The notes beneath the pieces are model-generated. The model was not told the DNA's origin, searched no databases, and worked only from the letters and a program-made list of their open reading frames with translations. The translations under genes and the position numbers were made by a program. This document shows positions 9,171-18,260 of a DNA stretch of 64,000 nt, in pieces (positions within the stretch are counted from its first letter, which is position 1; every line of letters begins with the position of its first letter). The stretch is from DATKHR01 sp036557365 (GTDB taxonomy: Bacteria > Acidobacteriota > Vicinamibacteria > Vicinamibacterales > CAVVIG01): contig DATBHR010000109.1 in assembly GCA_036557365.1 (NCBI GenBank), positions 25,329 to 89,328 of the forward strand, in the 5' to 3' direction.

Positions 9171-9632
9171 ATGAAATGGATGCTCGGCCTGTGCCTGCTG
9201 CTCGCGCCGATGGTCCCGGCGCACGCGCAGGTGACGTTCGACCGCGCGAAGGCGGAGGCGGACGTCATGCGCGTGCTCGACGACTTCATGGCGGCGTTCA
9301 ATCGCCAGGATGCCGCGGCCGAAGAACGAACGTACCAGTTTCCGCACTATCGGTTGGCCAGCGGCCGAATGGCCGTCCTGAACGGACCTGGCGCCGAGGC
9401 GCAGGCCGGCATGAACGCGGCCTACCGGTCGCTTCGCGAATCGGGATGGGACCACAGCGCCTGGGGGCACCGGACCATCGTCCACATCTCCGACCTGAAA
9501 GCTCACGTGGACACCGAGTTCGTGCGCTACCGCAAGGACAATTCGGTGATCGGATCCTTCGACTCGCTCTACGTGGTCACGCGCGAAAACGGACGCTGGG
9601 GCATCAAGCTGCGCTCGAGCTTCGCACCGTAG
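9171..9632 (+). CDS. secreted SnoaL/NTF2-like protein
   Basis: A 153-residue protein with a signal peptide (MKWMLGLCLLLAPMVPAHA) followed by a compact domain of the SnoaL/DUF4440 (NTF2-like) pattern: a long first helix DVMRVLDDFMAAFNRQDAAA, a central region, and a terminal strand pair ENGRWGIKLRSS. NTF2-like domains bind small molecules or act as isomerases; the substrate is not predictable. I chose ATG 9171 over the upstream ATG at 9141 because AAGGAG lies seven bases before it and the signal peptide begins there. Confidence 0.75.
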   Translation: MKWMLGLCLLLAPMVPAHAQVTFDRAKAEADVMRVLDDFMAAFNRQDAAAEERTYQFPHYRLASGRMAVLNGPGAEAQAGMNAAYRSLRESGWDHSAWGHRTIVHISDLKAHVDTEFVRYRKDNSVIGSFDSLYVVTRENGRWGIKLRSSFAP

Positions 9633-9670
9633 CCAACGCTGCGGCGGAGCACGCCGTCTAACCGCGTACC

Positions 9671-12082
9671 ATGATCCTGGACGACCTCCGCTTCGGCGTT
9701 CGTTCCCTCTGGAAGGCGCGCGGCTTCTCGACGCTGGCCATCCTGGTGCTGGCGGTCGGCATCGGCGCGACGAGCGCGATCTTCAACCTCGTGGACGGTG
9801 CGCTCATTCGTCCCCTGCCGTTCGCGGATCCCGATCACCTCCTGATGCTCTGGGAGCACCCGCCCAACTACGCACGGAATCGCGTCTCGCCGCTGAATTT
9901 CCAGGACTGGTCCGAACAGAACCGCAGCTTCACCGCGATGGCGGCGGTGTCCGGCTACGGACGGACGCTGACCAACGTCAGCGGCATCGCCGAACGCATC
10001 CCCGGCCAGTCGGTCACGACCGCGTTCTTCGACGTGCTCGGTATTGCGCCGATCGCCGGGCGCACGTTCCGGCCCGACGATGGGATTCCGCAGGCGAACG
10101 TGGTCATCGTCAGCGAGCGTTTCTGGCGGAGCCATCTGGACGAGGCGAGCGACGCGGTCGGCCGCGTGCTGCGGCTGGACGGCCAGTCGTTCACCGTCGT
10201 CGGCATCATGCCGGCGAGCTTCCAGATTCTGTATCCCGCCGACATCTGGACGCCGTTCCCGCTCCGCCGGACGCCCGAACAGCGGCGACAGCATTACCTG
10301 CAGGTCATCGGGCGGCTGCGTCCGGGCGTGACGATCGACCAGGCGCGCAGCGACATGGCGCTCGTGGCCGAGCGCATCGCGATCGCCGCGCCGGATACGA
10401 ACAAGAACTGGACGGTGACCGTCGAACCGCTGCACGACGCGCTCGTCAGCGGCGAGCTGCGGTCGACGTCATTGGTCCTCGGCGGCGTCGTGGTGTTCGT
10501 GCTGCTGATGGCGTGCGCGAACGTGGCGAACCTGCTGCTCGCGCGCGGCATCGGCCGCACGCGCGAGATCGCCGTACGGGCAGCGCTCGGCGCGACGCGC
10601 GCGCAGATCGCGCGTCTGCTGCTGGGCGAAAGCCTCGTGCTCGCCGCGGTCGGCGGCGTCGCCGGCCTCGCGCTCTCGTGGGTCGTGCTGCGCGCGGCCC
10701 CGTCGCTCGTGCCGCCCGGTCTTCTCCCGGAAGGGATTCCGCTGAAGTTCGACGTCCGCGTGACGCTGTTCGCGGCGGCGCTCACCTGCGTGACCGGAAT
10801 CCTCTTCGGGATGGCGCCGGCGTGGCACGCGGCACGCCGGCCGCTCGGCGAATCGTTGACGTCGGGCGGACGGACGTCGACCGGAGGCGCGGGCCGGCTT
10901 CGCTCGACGCTCGCGGTCGCCGAGGTGGCGGGCGCCGTGCTGCTGCTCGCGGGCGCCGGACTGTTCGTGCGCACGCTCGCGTCGATGACGGCGGAGGACG
11001 TCGGCTTCCGCGCGGACTCGGTGTTGACGATGTCGATCGCGCTGCCGCTCTCGCGATATCCGGAGCAGCCGCGAGCGCTGACGTTTTTTCGCCGCCTCGA
11101 CGCGGCGCTGACGGCGATGCCGGGCGTGCGGTCGGTCGGCTACGTCGACAACCTGCCGCTCGACGGATGGAACATCGGACAGCCGGTCGAGATCGTCGGC
11201 GATCCGTTCGTCGACGTCGCGGATCGCAAGTCGGCGCACTACCAGATCACCAGCCCGCACTACTTCGAGACGATGGGCATCTCCGTGATCAAGGGCCGGG
11301 CGTTCACCGATCGCGACGTCGAAACCGCTCCGCCGGTCTGCATCGTCAACGAGGAGTTCGTGCGCCGTTTCCTGCGGGAGCGCGAGCCGCTCGGCGCGAT
11401 CGTCAAGGTTCCGAACATGGCGCCCGGCCAGGCGCCGACGATCGCGCGCGAAGTCGTCGGCGTCATCAAGCAGGTCGCGATCGGCGCTGGCGAGAAGGAG
11501 CGAGCCGTCGAAGTCTACGTGCCGATGGAACAGAACGTCTGGTACTCGACGTCGCTCGCGCTGAAGACCGCCGGGCCGCCCGCCAACTTCGTCGCGGCGG
11601 TGAAGAAGGCGGTCGCCGACATCGACAAGGATCAACCGGTGGCACGCGTGCGGACGATGGACGAGGTCGCGGCCGAAGCGACGAGCCGTCCGCGGTTCCG
11701 GGCGACGCTCGTCGGAACGTTCGCGCTGATGGCGCTCGCGCTCGCGGCGGTGGGCATCTTCGGCGTGCTGACGTTTTCGGTGCGGGAGCGGATGCGTGAG
11801 TTCGGCGTCCGCGTGGCGCTCGGTGCGAGCGCGGGCGACATCCTTCGACTGGTCGCCGGGTCCGGCGTGAAAATCGCGGCGGCTGGCGCCCTCATCGGTC
11901 TCGCCGCGGCGGCACTGCTGACGCGGGCACTGGCGTCGCTCCTGTTCGGCGTCACGCCGCTCGACCCGCTGACGTTCATGGTTGCGCCGGCGATTCTTGG
12001 CGCAACCGCGCTCACCGCCACGATCGTCCCCGCCGTTCGTGCGATCCGCGTCGATCCGGCGGTGACGCTGCGCGACGAGTGA
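9671..12082 (+). CDS. ADOP/MacB-like ABC transporter permease
   Basis: An 803-residue permease of the same duplicated type as the gene at 4294, starting MILDDLRFGVRSLWKARGF. The first helix is at about 17-40 (LAVGIGATSAIFNLVDGAL), followed by a MacB core domain, a helix bundle around residues 270-385 (ACANVANLLLARG), a second core, and three C-terminal helices containing REFGVRVALGASAGDIL. No PadR gene and no ATPase accompany it. The family is presumed to act in export or in cell-envelope stress. It converges on the DsrE-like gene, with a hairpin between them at 12087-12117. Confidence 0.92.
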   Translation: MILDDLRFGVRSLWKARGFSTLAILVLAVGIGATSAIFNLVDGALIRPLPFADPDHLLMLWEHPPNYARNRVSPLNFQDWSEQNRSFTAMAAVSGYGRTLTNVSGIAERIPGQSVTTAFFDVLGIAPIAGRTFRPDDGIPQANVVIVSERFWRSHLDEASDAVGRVLRLDGQSFTVVGIMPASFQILYPADIWTPFPLRRTPEQRRQHYLQVIGRLRPGVTIDQARSDMALVAERIAIAAPDTNKNWTVTVEPLHDALVSGELRSTSLVLGGVVVFVLLMACANVANLLLARGIGRTREIAVRAALGATRAQIARLLLGESLVLAAVGGVAGLALSWVVLRAAPSLVPPGLLPEGIPLKFDVRVTLFAAALTCVTGILFGMAPAWHAARRPLGESLTSGGRTSTGGAGRLRSTLAVAEVAGAVLLLAGAGLFVRTLASMTAEDVGFRADSVLTMSIALPLSRYPEQPRALTFFRRLDAALTAMPGVRSVGYVDNLPLDGWNIGQPVEIVGDPFVDVADRKSAHYQITSPHYFETMGISVIKGRAFTDRDVETAPPVCIVNEEFVRRFLREREPLGAIVKVPNMAPGQAPTIAREVVGVIKQVAIGAGEKERAVEVYVPMEQNVWYSTSLALKTAGPPANFVAAVKKAVADIDKDQPVARVRTMDEVAAEATSRPRFRATLVGTFALMALALAAVGIFGVLTFSVRERMREFGVRVALGASAGDILRLVAGSGVKIAAAGALIGLAAAALLTRALASLLFGVTPLDPLTFMVAPAILGATALTATIVPAVRAIRVDPAVTLRDE

Positions 12083-12086
12083 ACCG

Positions 12087-12117
12087 ATCCGGCGCGGAGG
12101 CGATCGCCGCGCCGGAT
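12087..12117. terminator. hairpin between convergent genes
   Basis: A perfect 11-bp inverted repeat (ATCCGGCGCGG and CCGCGCCGGAT) with a 9-base loop begins five bases after the stop of the ADOP permease gene and ends ten bases before the stop of the opposite-strand DsrE-like gene. Its position and symmetry fit a bidirectional terminator. There is no following T run on either side, so termination efficiency is inferred. Confidence 0.55.
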
Positions 12118-12126
12118 GCTTCGACG

Positions 12127-12840
12127 CTACTGACGGTTGTACTTGATGCCGGCTTCCTGCGCCTTGTCGATGGCGATGACCATCGCGGGCACGATCGTGA
12201 TGCCGGGCAGAACGTTGGCGCGCAGATCCGCTTCGATCGCAGCCGCCTTGCCCTTGCCTCGCGCCTCGAGCTCGAGACACCAGATGCCGAGCGCGTTCGC
12301 ACACAGGATGAACTTCGTCCCCATCTTCTGAAGGCTCTCGATCCCCAGTCCCGGCATCGCGCCCGCGAGCGCGGGAATCGCCGGCAGTTCGGCCGCTTTC
12401 AGCAGCAGGTGCAGATCATCCGGCGTCGGACGGTTGAACACGTTGCGCGTGTACACCTTGCCCGACGCGTCCTTGAGCCCGGTGTACGAACCGAGCTCGT
12501 ACTTCGCCCAGATCGAATCGTTGAACGCCAGCGGGATGCTGGACTGGGTCCCGACGCTGTAGAGCGTGCCCACCGCCCCCACCTGTCCCGCGCTGGTTTT
12601 GTACGCGGCGTTGTAGGTGTTCAGGTAATTCAGGATGTGCAGCAGCGGAAACCCGTTCTTGTGCTGCGGGAAGTCGAAAAGGCAGCGGTGCGTTCCCTTG
12701 ACCTCCTTGATCCAGTCGTCGGGTCCGGACTCCTGAGCGAAGGCGACGCGCGTTCCCGCAACCGAAAGACCTGCGGCAGCGGCCGCGCCCAGTATCCGGC
12801 CCATGAAGTTGCGCCGAAGCATGTCGGGTGGTGCAGTCAT
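12127..12840 (-). CDS. Tat-exported DsrE-like protein
   Basis: A 237-residue protein with a Tat-type leader (LRRNFMGRILGAAAAAGLSV, cleavage probably after FAQ at about 36). The end of the mature part resembles the DsrE/DsrF fold: KFILCANALGIWCLE, then LPGITIVPAMVIAIDKAQEAGIKY. DsrE proteins transfer sulfur or bind small ligands through a conserved Cys; here the two candidate Cys sit in CANAL and IWCLE. I chose ATG 12840 because GAGGAG stands six bases before it. The gene lies 64 bases after the secreted-protein gene at 12905-13498 on the same strand, so the two are probably cotranscribed. The family call is moderately sure; the role is unknown. Confidence 0.7.
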   Translation of the reverse strand: MTAPPDMLRRNFMGRILGAAAAAGLSVAGTRVAFAQESGPDDWIKEVKGTHRCLFDFPQHKNGFPLLHILNYLNTYNAAYKTSAGQVGAVGTLYSVGTQSSIPLAFNDSIWAKYELGSYTGLKDASGKVYTRNVFNRPTPDDLHLLLKAAELPAIPALAGAMPGLGIESLQKMGTKFILCANALGIWCLELEARGKGKAAAIEADLRANVLPGITIVPAMVIAIDKAQEAGIKYNRQ

Positions 12841-12904
12841 GATTCTCCTCGTTGTTCTCGATTGACGTGTGTATAGGTCGAACGCCGATGGATTCTTTCG
12901 GCGC

Positions 12905-13498
12905 TCAGCGATTCGGTCCCTTGAACGCATCGCACGAGACGTTGGTGTTCCAGTTCACGAACGAGCCGGTCGGGCTGTCCTTCCAGGCCCAGACGTGCAG
13001 CGTGTAGAAGTTCGGCAGGCCGAAGCGGTTCGGCGCCTCGAAAAGGTGAAACAGCTGGCCCATCAGCTCGGGCGCGGACGAGTGCGTCGCGTTCCACACG
13101 TCGGCGAACACCAGGTAGTCGGCGCCGATCAACCGCAGGCGTCCGTTCGGCTGCGGCTCGTAGATCACGATCTCCGGCTTGTTGACGTCGATCTCGCCGT
13201 CGCCGACGAGCGGCCCGTTGACGAAGTGCATGCCCATCGCGCCGGCATCCGGACCGCTGACGCAGCCGAACTGCAGCTGGTACCCTTCGGCCTCGGCAAC
13301 GTTCACGTCCTTGAAGCGCTCGGTCGCTTCGCGGACAGCCTGAATCAACGGACCTGCGGTCCTGCTGTTCTCGACGCCGTCATGATCGTGCCGCGCGGCG
13401 GTCTGTCCGCCCTGCGCCAGGACGGGCAGGCCCGTTCCGGACACGATGCTCACGACGATCGCTGCGGACAACGACAGTATGAATTTCCCGACTTTCAT
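12905..13498 (-). CDS. secreted protein of unknown function
   Basis: A 197-residue protein with a signal peptide (residues 1-29, ending PVLAQ). The mature part has a conserved-looking core: YQLQFGCVSGPDAGAMGMHF, then VNGPLVGDGEIDVNKPEIVI and a C-terminal region rich in aromatics (FYTLHVWAWKDSPTGSFVNW) with two Cys in total. I recall similar unannotated secreted proteins in other bacteria but no domain name. The start has a GAGGAGG ribosome site nine bases upstream. It is the first gene of a probable operon with the DsrE-like protein. Confidence 0.7.
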   Translation of the reverse strand: MKVGKFILSLSAAIVVSIVSGTGLPVLAQGGQTAARHDHDGVENSRTAGPLIQAVREATERFKDVNVAEAEGYQLQFGCVSGPDAGAMGMHFVNGPLVGDGEIDVNKPEIVIYEPQPNGRLRLIGADYLVFADVWNATHSSAPELMGQLFHLFEAPNRFGLPNFYTLHVWAWKDSPTGSFVNWNTNVSCDAFKGPNR

Positions 13499-13606
13499 GT
13501 CTCAGGCCCTCCTCACACACACACCATCACCGTTGAGCCGCGGCGCGTCATTGCGCCGAGCCCCGTCCTACGAACACCACGCAGTTGTCGAAAAAGGGTT
13601 ACTTCC

Positions 13607-13616
13607 GGAACGTTCC
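13607..13616. promoter_or_regulatory. 10-bp palindrome in a divergent intergenic region
   Basis: The 262-base gap between the divergent secreted-protein gene and the ECF sigma gene contains a perfect palindrome GGAACGTTCC, overlapping a second one, TTCCGGAA. GGAAC is a typical core of ECF -35 elements, but I see no matching -10 element at the right distance. It may be a regulator-binding site. The rest of the gap shows no other clear structure. Confidence 0.25.
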
Positions 13617-13760
13617 AGGACTGCCGCGGCTACGACGAACGCGAACCCCTCTGTCTGTAAAATCGCAATCCGCCGGTGAAACACGACATGCGCAATCCAC
13701 CGATGGCGTTGCCGGCCGCCTCGTAGTAGCCTGTCGCAGCGTATCCGCGCTCACACAGCT

Positions 13761-14330
13761 GTGAACCAGGCGCTATCCACACTCATTACCTCAGCCGAGC
13801 AGGGTGATCGCGCAGCGGCCGATGCGTTGTTCGCCGCGCTCTACGACGAACTGCATCGAATGGCACGCCGGGAGCTCTCCCGCCGCGGCGCTGGCATGAC
13901 GCTGGGGCCGACCACGCTCCTGCACGAGGCGTATCTGGACATCTCGGATCGCGAGCGCGCGGCGTTCCCCGATCGCAACCGCTTCATGGCGTACGCGTCG
14001 CGCGTGATGCGGGGCCTCATCATCGATTACGCCCGGCGCCGCCAGGCGCAAAAGCGCGGCGGCCAGTTCGAGATCACGTCCATCGCGACCGACGTCATCG
14101 AGGCGCTGCCGGACGTCGCGCAGCTGACCCGGCTCAGCGATGCGCTCGACGAGCTCGAGACCGCCGACGCACGCCTGGCCCGCATCGTCGACTTCAAGTT
14201 CTTCTGCGGCTTTTCGTTCGGCGAAATCGCGGCGATGCTGAGCGTCTCGGAACGCACCGTCCAGAGGGACTGGGAGAAAGCGCGCATCTACCTCCATCGG
14301 GTGCTCCGTGAGGAGATGCCGTCGGACTGA
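13761..14330 (+). CDS. ECF-family RNA polymerase sigma factor
   Basis: A 189-residue sigma factor starting at GTG. Region 2 is at about residues 10-95 (AALYDELHRMARREL and MRGLIIDYARRRQAQKRGG) and region 4 at about 125-182 (FSFGEIAAMLSVSERTVQRD helix-turn-helix). It has no anti-sigma gene beside it. Instead a large Ser/Thr kinase follows 50 bases later on the same strand, an arrangement recurrent in Acidobacteria and Planctomycetes, where the kinase is proposed to control the sigma factor by phosphorylation. That link is inferred from context here. Confidence 0.9.
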   Translation: MNQALSTLITSAEQGDRAAADALFAALYDELHRMARRELSRRGAGMTLGPTTLLHEAYLDISDRERAAFPDRNRFMAYASRVMRGLIIDYARRRQAQKRGGQFEITSIATDVIEALPDVAQLTRLSDALDELETADARLARIVDFKFFCGFSFGEIAAMLSVSERTVQRDWEKARIYLHRVLREEMPSD

Positions 14331-14380
14331 TGTCGTCTTTCGTTCGCCGTTTCCGATCTCTCTGACAGAGCACCGCGACG

Positions 14381-16924
14381 ATGACCTCCATGGACCGCCA
14401 CCGCTGGCAGAAAGCCAGCCGCCATCTCGACCGGGCGCTGGAGCTGCCCCCAGCCGAACGGGACGGCTGCATCGCCCTGCTGCGGGCCGAAGATCCCGAA
14501 TCAGCGGCCGACGTCGAAGCGCTGCTCGCGGAACACCGGCAGCTGAGCGCGGAAGGCTTCCTCGACACGGCGGCACCGATCCGGAAGCCCGAGCCGGAGA
14601 TGAGCGGCGTCGTCATCGGCGCCTACACGCTGGTCTCGCCGATCGGGCATGGCGGGATGGGCTCGGTCTGGCTCGCCGAACGCAGCGACGGACGCTTCGA
14701 AGCGAAGGCGGCGGTGAAGCTGCTCAACCCGGCGCTGGTTGGCCGCGCCGGCGAGGCACGGTTCAAGCGCGAAGGGAACATCCTCGCGCGTCTGACGCAC
14801 CCGCACATCGGACGCTTGATCGATGCCGGCGTGACGACGGCGCGGCAACCGTATCTCGTCCTCGAGTACGTGGACGGCCGGCACATCGATCGCTACTGCG
14901 ACGAGGAGAAGCTCTCCGTCGAAGATCGCATCCGGCTGTTTCTCGACGTGCAGTCGGCCGTCGCGCACGCGCACACGAATCTCATCGTGCACCGCGACCT
15001 GAAACCGTCGAACGTCCTCGTGACCGCCGGCGGCCAGGTGAAGCTCCTCGACTTCGGCATCGCGAAGCTGCTCGAAGGCGACGCGCCCGTCGATTCGTCC
15101 AGCCTGCTGACGGTCGAAGGCGGCCACGTCCTGACGCCGAAGTACGCGGCGCCTGAACAAGTCCTCGGCGGCCGCATCACGACCGCCACCGATGTGTACG
15201 CGCTGGGCGTGCTTCTGTTCGAAATGCTCAGCGGCCGGCATCCGACCGGCGTTGACGCTCGCTCGCCGGCGGACTTCGCACGCGCGATCACCGAGATCGA
15301 GCCGACGCGGTTGTCGGCGACGCTGCGCGAGCCACTCGATCCGAACGCGGCGCTGACGCTGGCCGTCAATCGCGCCACGACGCCCGATCGCCTTCAGCGG
15401 ACGCTCCGCGGCGATCTCGACACGATTCTCGGCAAGGCGCTGAAGAAGAATCCGGCGGAGCGGTACGGGTCGGTCGCGGAGTTCGCGGACGATCTTCGCC
15501 GCTTCCTCGACCATCTGCCGATCAGCGCGCGGCCGGATTCACTCAACTATCGCACTGCCAAGTTCATGCGACGACACTGGCGCAGCCTCGCTGCCACCGC
15601 CGCGATGCTCGCCCTGATCGTCGGCCTCACGGCCTTCTACACCGTGCGGATCACGGCCGAACGCGACCGCGCGCGCCTCGAGGCGGACAAGGCGTCGAAA
15701 ATCGGCGAGCTGCTCGCGGGACTCCTGACCGGCGCCGATCCGTACCGGACGCCGGACGCCAAGGAACCGACGGTCCAGAGTCTCCTCGACATCGGCGCCG
15801 AGCGGATCGCGCGCGATCTTCGCGATCGGCCCGAGCTGCAGGCGGAGATGTTCAGCGTCATCGGCCGCACGTATGAGCGCATGGGGCTGCACGAGAAAGC
15901 GCTGCCGCTTCAGCAGCGCGCCCTCGAAATCAGCCGCAGCACGCCCGGGTTCGATCCGGTCCGTCTCGCGCAGACGCTCAACAACCTCGGCGTGCTCTAT
16001 CGCGAGCAGGGCAACGTGTCCGCCTCCGAGCCGCTGCTTCGCGAGAGCCTCCTGCTGCGCCGGCGCGTTCTCGGGGCGGAGCACCAGGATGTCGCCATCA
16101 CCCTCGTCGAGCTGTCGCGGGCGCTCGTCGACTCGGGACGCGCGGCCGACGCCGAACCGTACTCGCGCGAAGCGCTGGCGATTCGCCGCAAAGTCTTCGG
16201 CGACGAGCATCGCGAAACGGCGACGAGCAAGAGCGACCTCGGCCGGCTGCTCCTGCAGCGCGGCGAGCTCGCCGACGCCGAAACGCTGCTCCGCGAGAAC
16301 ATGGCCACGGTACTTCGCACGCTCGGCCCGGATCATCCGAATACGGCGGCCGCGAAGAGGTCGTTCGCGCTCCTGCTGATGGCGAAAGGCGATCCGGTCG
16401 GGGCGGAGGCGCTGGCGCGGCAGACGATGGACGTGCAGGGACGTGTGCTTGGACCTCTTCATCCTGACTACGCGTCCGCGATCGCCACCGTCGCCACCTC
16501 ATTGGAACTGCAGGGGCGGCTCGACGAAGCGCAGACGCTCGCCGACGACGCGCTGCGTATCGCGCGGTCGCGCCTGGGCGATCAGCATCCAGGCGTACTC
16601 GGCATGGTCGTCAACGTCGCGCGGATTCAGATCGCGCGCGGCAACGGCGCCGCGACCGAATCGTCACTTCGCGAAGTCCTCGACGTCCGCCAACGCCTCT
16701 ATCCGTCGGGCGAATGGCGGATTGCGCAGGCCCAGAGTCTGCTCGGCGCCGCGCTGCTCGCCGGCCGCCGCTACGACGAAGCCGAGCCGCTGATGCTGGC
16801 GGCTGATCGCAGTCTCAGGACAATTCCGGGCACTGAAGGACGCGAGCGCGCCGCCAATCGTGAACGGCTCGTGACGCTGTATCGGGCCACCGGACGCTCC
16901 AGCCAGGCCGACGCTTACCGCTAG
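14381..16924 (+). CDS. membrane Ser/Thr protein kinase with TPR repeats
   Basis: An 847-residue kinase. The catalytic domain spans about residues 80-375: glycine loop GHGGMG (89-94), Lys113 in AVKLL, HRDLKPSN (204-211) and DFG (224-226), all intact, so it should be active. One membrane helix follows (about 402-421). The C-terminal part, about 430-840, is a run of TPR-like helix pairs with repeats such as ALPLQQRALEISR and AEPLLRESLLLRR, of the Kinesin-light-chain type, probably for protein binding outside the membrane. The short N-terminal segment (residues 1-75) is the usual leader of this kinase class. It is coupled to the ECF sigma gene upstream. Confidence 0.93.
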   Translation: MTSMDRHRWQKASRHLDRALELPPAERDGCIALLRAEDPESAADVEALLAEHRQLSAEGFLDTAAPIRKPEPEMSGVVIGAYTLVSPIGHGGMGSVWLAERSDGRFEAKAAVKLLNPALVGRAGEARFKREGNILARLTHPHIGRLIDAGVTTARQPYLVLEYVDGRHIDRYCDEEKLSVEDRIRLFLDVQSAVAHAHTNLIVHRDLKPSNVLVTAGGQVKLLDFGIAKLLEGDAPVDSSSLLTVEGGHVLTPKYAAPEQVLGGRITTATDVYALGVLLFEMLSGRHPTGVDARSPADFARAITEIEPTRLSATLREPLDPNAALTLAVNRATTPDRLQRTLRGDLDTILGKALKKNPAERYGSVAEFADDLRRFLDHLPISARPDSLNYRTAKFMRRHWRSLAATAAMLALIVGLTAFYTVRITAERDRARLEADKASKIGELLAGLLTGADPYRTPDAKEPTVQSLLDIGAERIARDLRDRPELQAEMFSVIGRTYERMGLHEKALPLQQRALEISRSTPGFDPVRLAQTLNNLGVLYREQGNVSASEPLLRESLLLRRRVLGAEHQDVAITLVELSRALVDSGRAADAEPYSREALAIRRKVFGDEHRETATSKSDLGRLLLQRGELADAETLLRENMATVLRTLGPDHPNTAAAKRSFALLLMAKGDPVGAEALARQTMDVQGRVLGPLHPDYASAIATVATSLELQGRLDEAQTLADDALRIARSRLGDQHPGVLGMVVNVARIQIARGNGAATESSLREVLDVRQRLYPSGEWRIAQAQSLLGAALLAGRRYDEAEPLMLAADRSLRTIPGTEGRERAANRERLVTLYRATGRSSQADAYR

Positions 16925-17074
16925 CCGGTATCACCATTGCAGCGTACACTCGGGGGCGTGAAAAGTGTCTTCGAGAGAGGACCGATCGAGCCGCTCCGAC
17001 TGTCGAGTGTCCGTGCTGTGCGACACCTCGGCCTCCACGACAACGAACGCGAAGCGGCTCATAAGGACGACATC

Positions 17075-17641
17075 ATGTTGAACGGTACACGCATCCGTCG
17101 ACTGTTCGTCGTCGCACTGGCCGTTCTGTTCGCCAGCGCAGTCGACGCGAGAGCTCAGTTTGGTCCGCCGGTGCATCCGCAGATGCAGCCCGAAGGCGAT
17201 CCCGGCACCGGCATCTACGGTGTCGCGCATGTGGTCGCCGAAGGGACCGTCGCTGGCGTGAAGGGCATCGGCCACTTGACGAAAGCCTTGTTCGGAAAGG
17301 GCGACAGCGGCGTCGATCCGTTCGGCGGCCTTCGTGAAGGCACCACGGTCGTCGTGCGGCCGGACAACGGAAAGGACCTCACCGAGGCCGTCCGTTTCGA
17401 CGAGAACGCCGGGACGACGACCGAAGGGATGGTCACGCAGATCGATCGCGGCCGCCGCGAGATCAGCGTGCGGTTCGACGATCGGAGAGTTGAAGTCTTC
17501 AAGCTGGCGAACGTCGTGACGAAGAACACGGACCGGATGCCGCCGACCGAAGGCTCCCGCGTCATCGTCTTCTACCGGGAAGGCGCGGGCGCCGGGGAAC
17601 CGGTTCCGCACTTCTTCGACAAGGTCGCGAAGAAGCAATAA
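17075..17641 (+). CDS. secreted protein of unknown function
   Basis: A 188-residue protein with a signal peptide (MLNGTRIRRLFVVALAVLFA, cleavage near ARAQ). The mature part has a glycine-rich helix (GVAHVVAEGTVAGVKGIGHL) and a C-terminal half with two small beta segments, EGTTVVVRPDNG and GMVTQIDRGRREISVRFDD, which look like a KOW/SH3-like or OB-like barrel. I know no name for it. ATG 17075 is chosen because AAGGA stands seven bases before it and the signal peptide starts there; the frame is open back to 16937. It is followed 27 bases later by the DUF4230 gene. Confidence 0.65.
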   Translation: MLNGTRIRRLFVVALAVLFASAVDARAQFGPPVHPQMQPEGDPGTGIYGVAHVVAEGTVAGVKGIGHLTKALFGKGDSGVDPFGGLREGTTVVVRPDNGKDLTEAVRFDENAGTTTEGMVTQIDRGRREISVRFDDRRVEVFKLANVVTKNTDRMPPTEGSRVIVFYREGAGAGEPVPHFFDKVAKKQ

Positions 17642-17668
17642 CATCTGCGCAGGCTCCGCGCCGCCTGG

Positions 17669-18250
17669 ATGCTTCGCAAGATTCCCGGTTTCCTGCTCGG
17701 CTTCGTGCTGGCCGCTGCTCTGGCGGCCGGCGCGCTCTTCTGGTTTCTCCGCAGCGGCAGCGTGCGCATCGACACGAGTCGGCCGACCGTCGTCCATCAC
17801 ATCCGTCAGCTTCAGCGCCTCGAGACCGTCGTGTACGGCATGGACAAGATCGTGTCGGGCGGTCAGGAGAGTCGATACCTGCCGAAACTGCTGTCCGGCG
17901 ATCGGCTGCTGCTGATCGTGTACGGCGAGGTCACGGCCGGCGTGGATCTGGCAGCGTTGGAAAACGGTCAGGTGCGGATTGACGGCCGCGCGATCGACAT
18001 CACGATGCCGGCGGCCGAGATCTTCGCGACGCGCCTCGACAACGATCGCACGCGCGTGTACGCGCGCGAAACAGGACTCTTCACGCACGCGGACCCGAAC
18101 CTGGAATCCGACGTGCGGCGCGAAGCCGAGCACCAGGTCCGTCAGGCCGCGCTCGACGCCGGGATCCTGCCGACCGCCACGGCGAACGCGCGGACGACGC
18201 TGACGTCGTTCCTCAAAGGCCTTGGATTCGAAGCCGTAGTCGTCAGGTAA
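17669..18250 (+). CDS. DUF4230 membrane-anchored protein
   Basis: A 193-residue protein with one N-terminal membrane helix (about 5-27) and a periplasmic DUF4230 domain: LQRLETVVYGMDKIV, LLLIVYGEVTAGVDLA, then IDITMPAAEIFATRLDNDRT and a C-terminal helix rich in Glu and Arg (RREAEHQVRQAALDAGI). The function of DUF4230 proteins is unknown. The gene lies between the secreted protein at 17075 and the phosphatase-superfamily gene at 18261 with short gaps (27 and 10 bases), so all three may be one transcript. Confidence 0.85.
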   Translation: MLRKIPGFLLGFVLAAALAAGALFWFLRSGSVRIDTSRPTVVHHIRQLQRLETVVYGMDKIVSGGQESRYLPKLLSGDRLLLIVYGEVTAGVDLAALENGQVRIDGRAIDITMPAAEIFATRLDNDRTRVYARETGLFTHADPNLESDVRREAEHQVRQAALDAGILPTATANARTTLTSFLKGLGFEAVVVR

Positions 18251-18260
18251 AGCACCGCGC

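Noticed and set aside
10469..12304. 611-residue minus-strand frame opposite the second ADOP permease
   Set aside because: Arg-rich antisense shadow; the plus strand carries the full permease.
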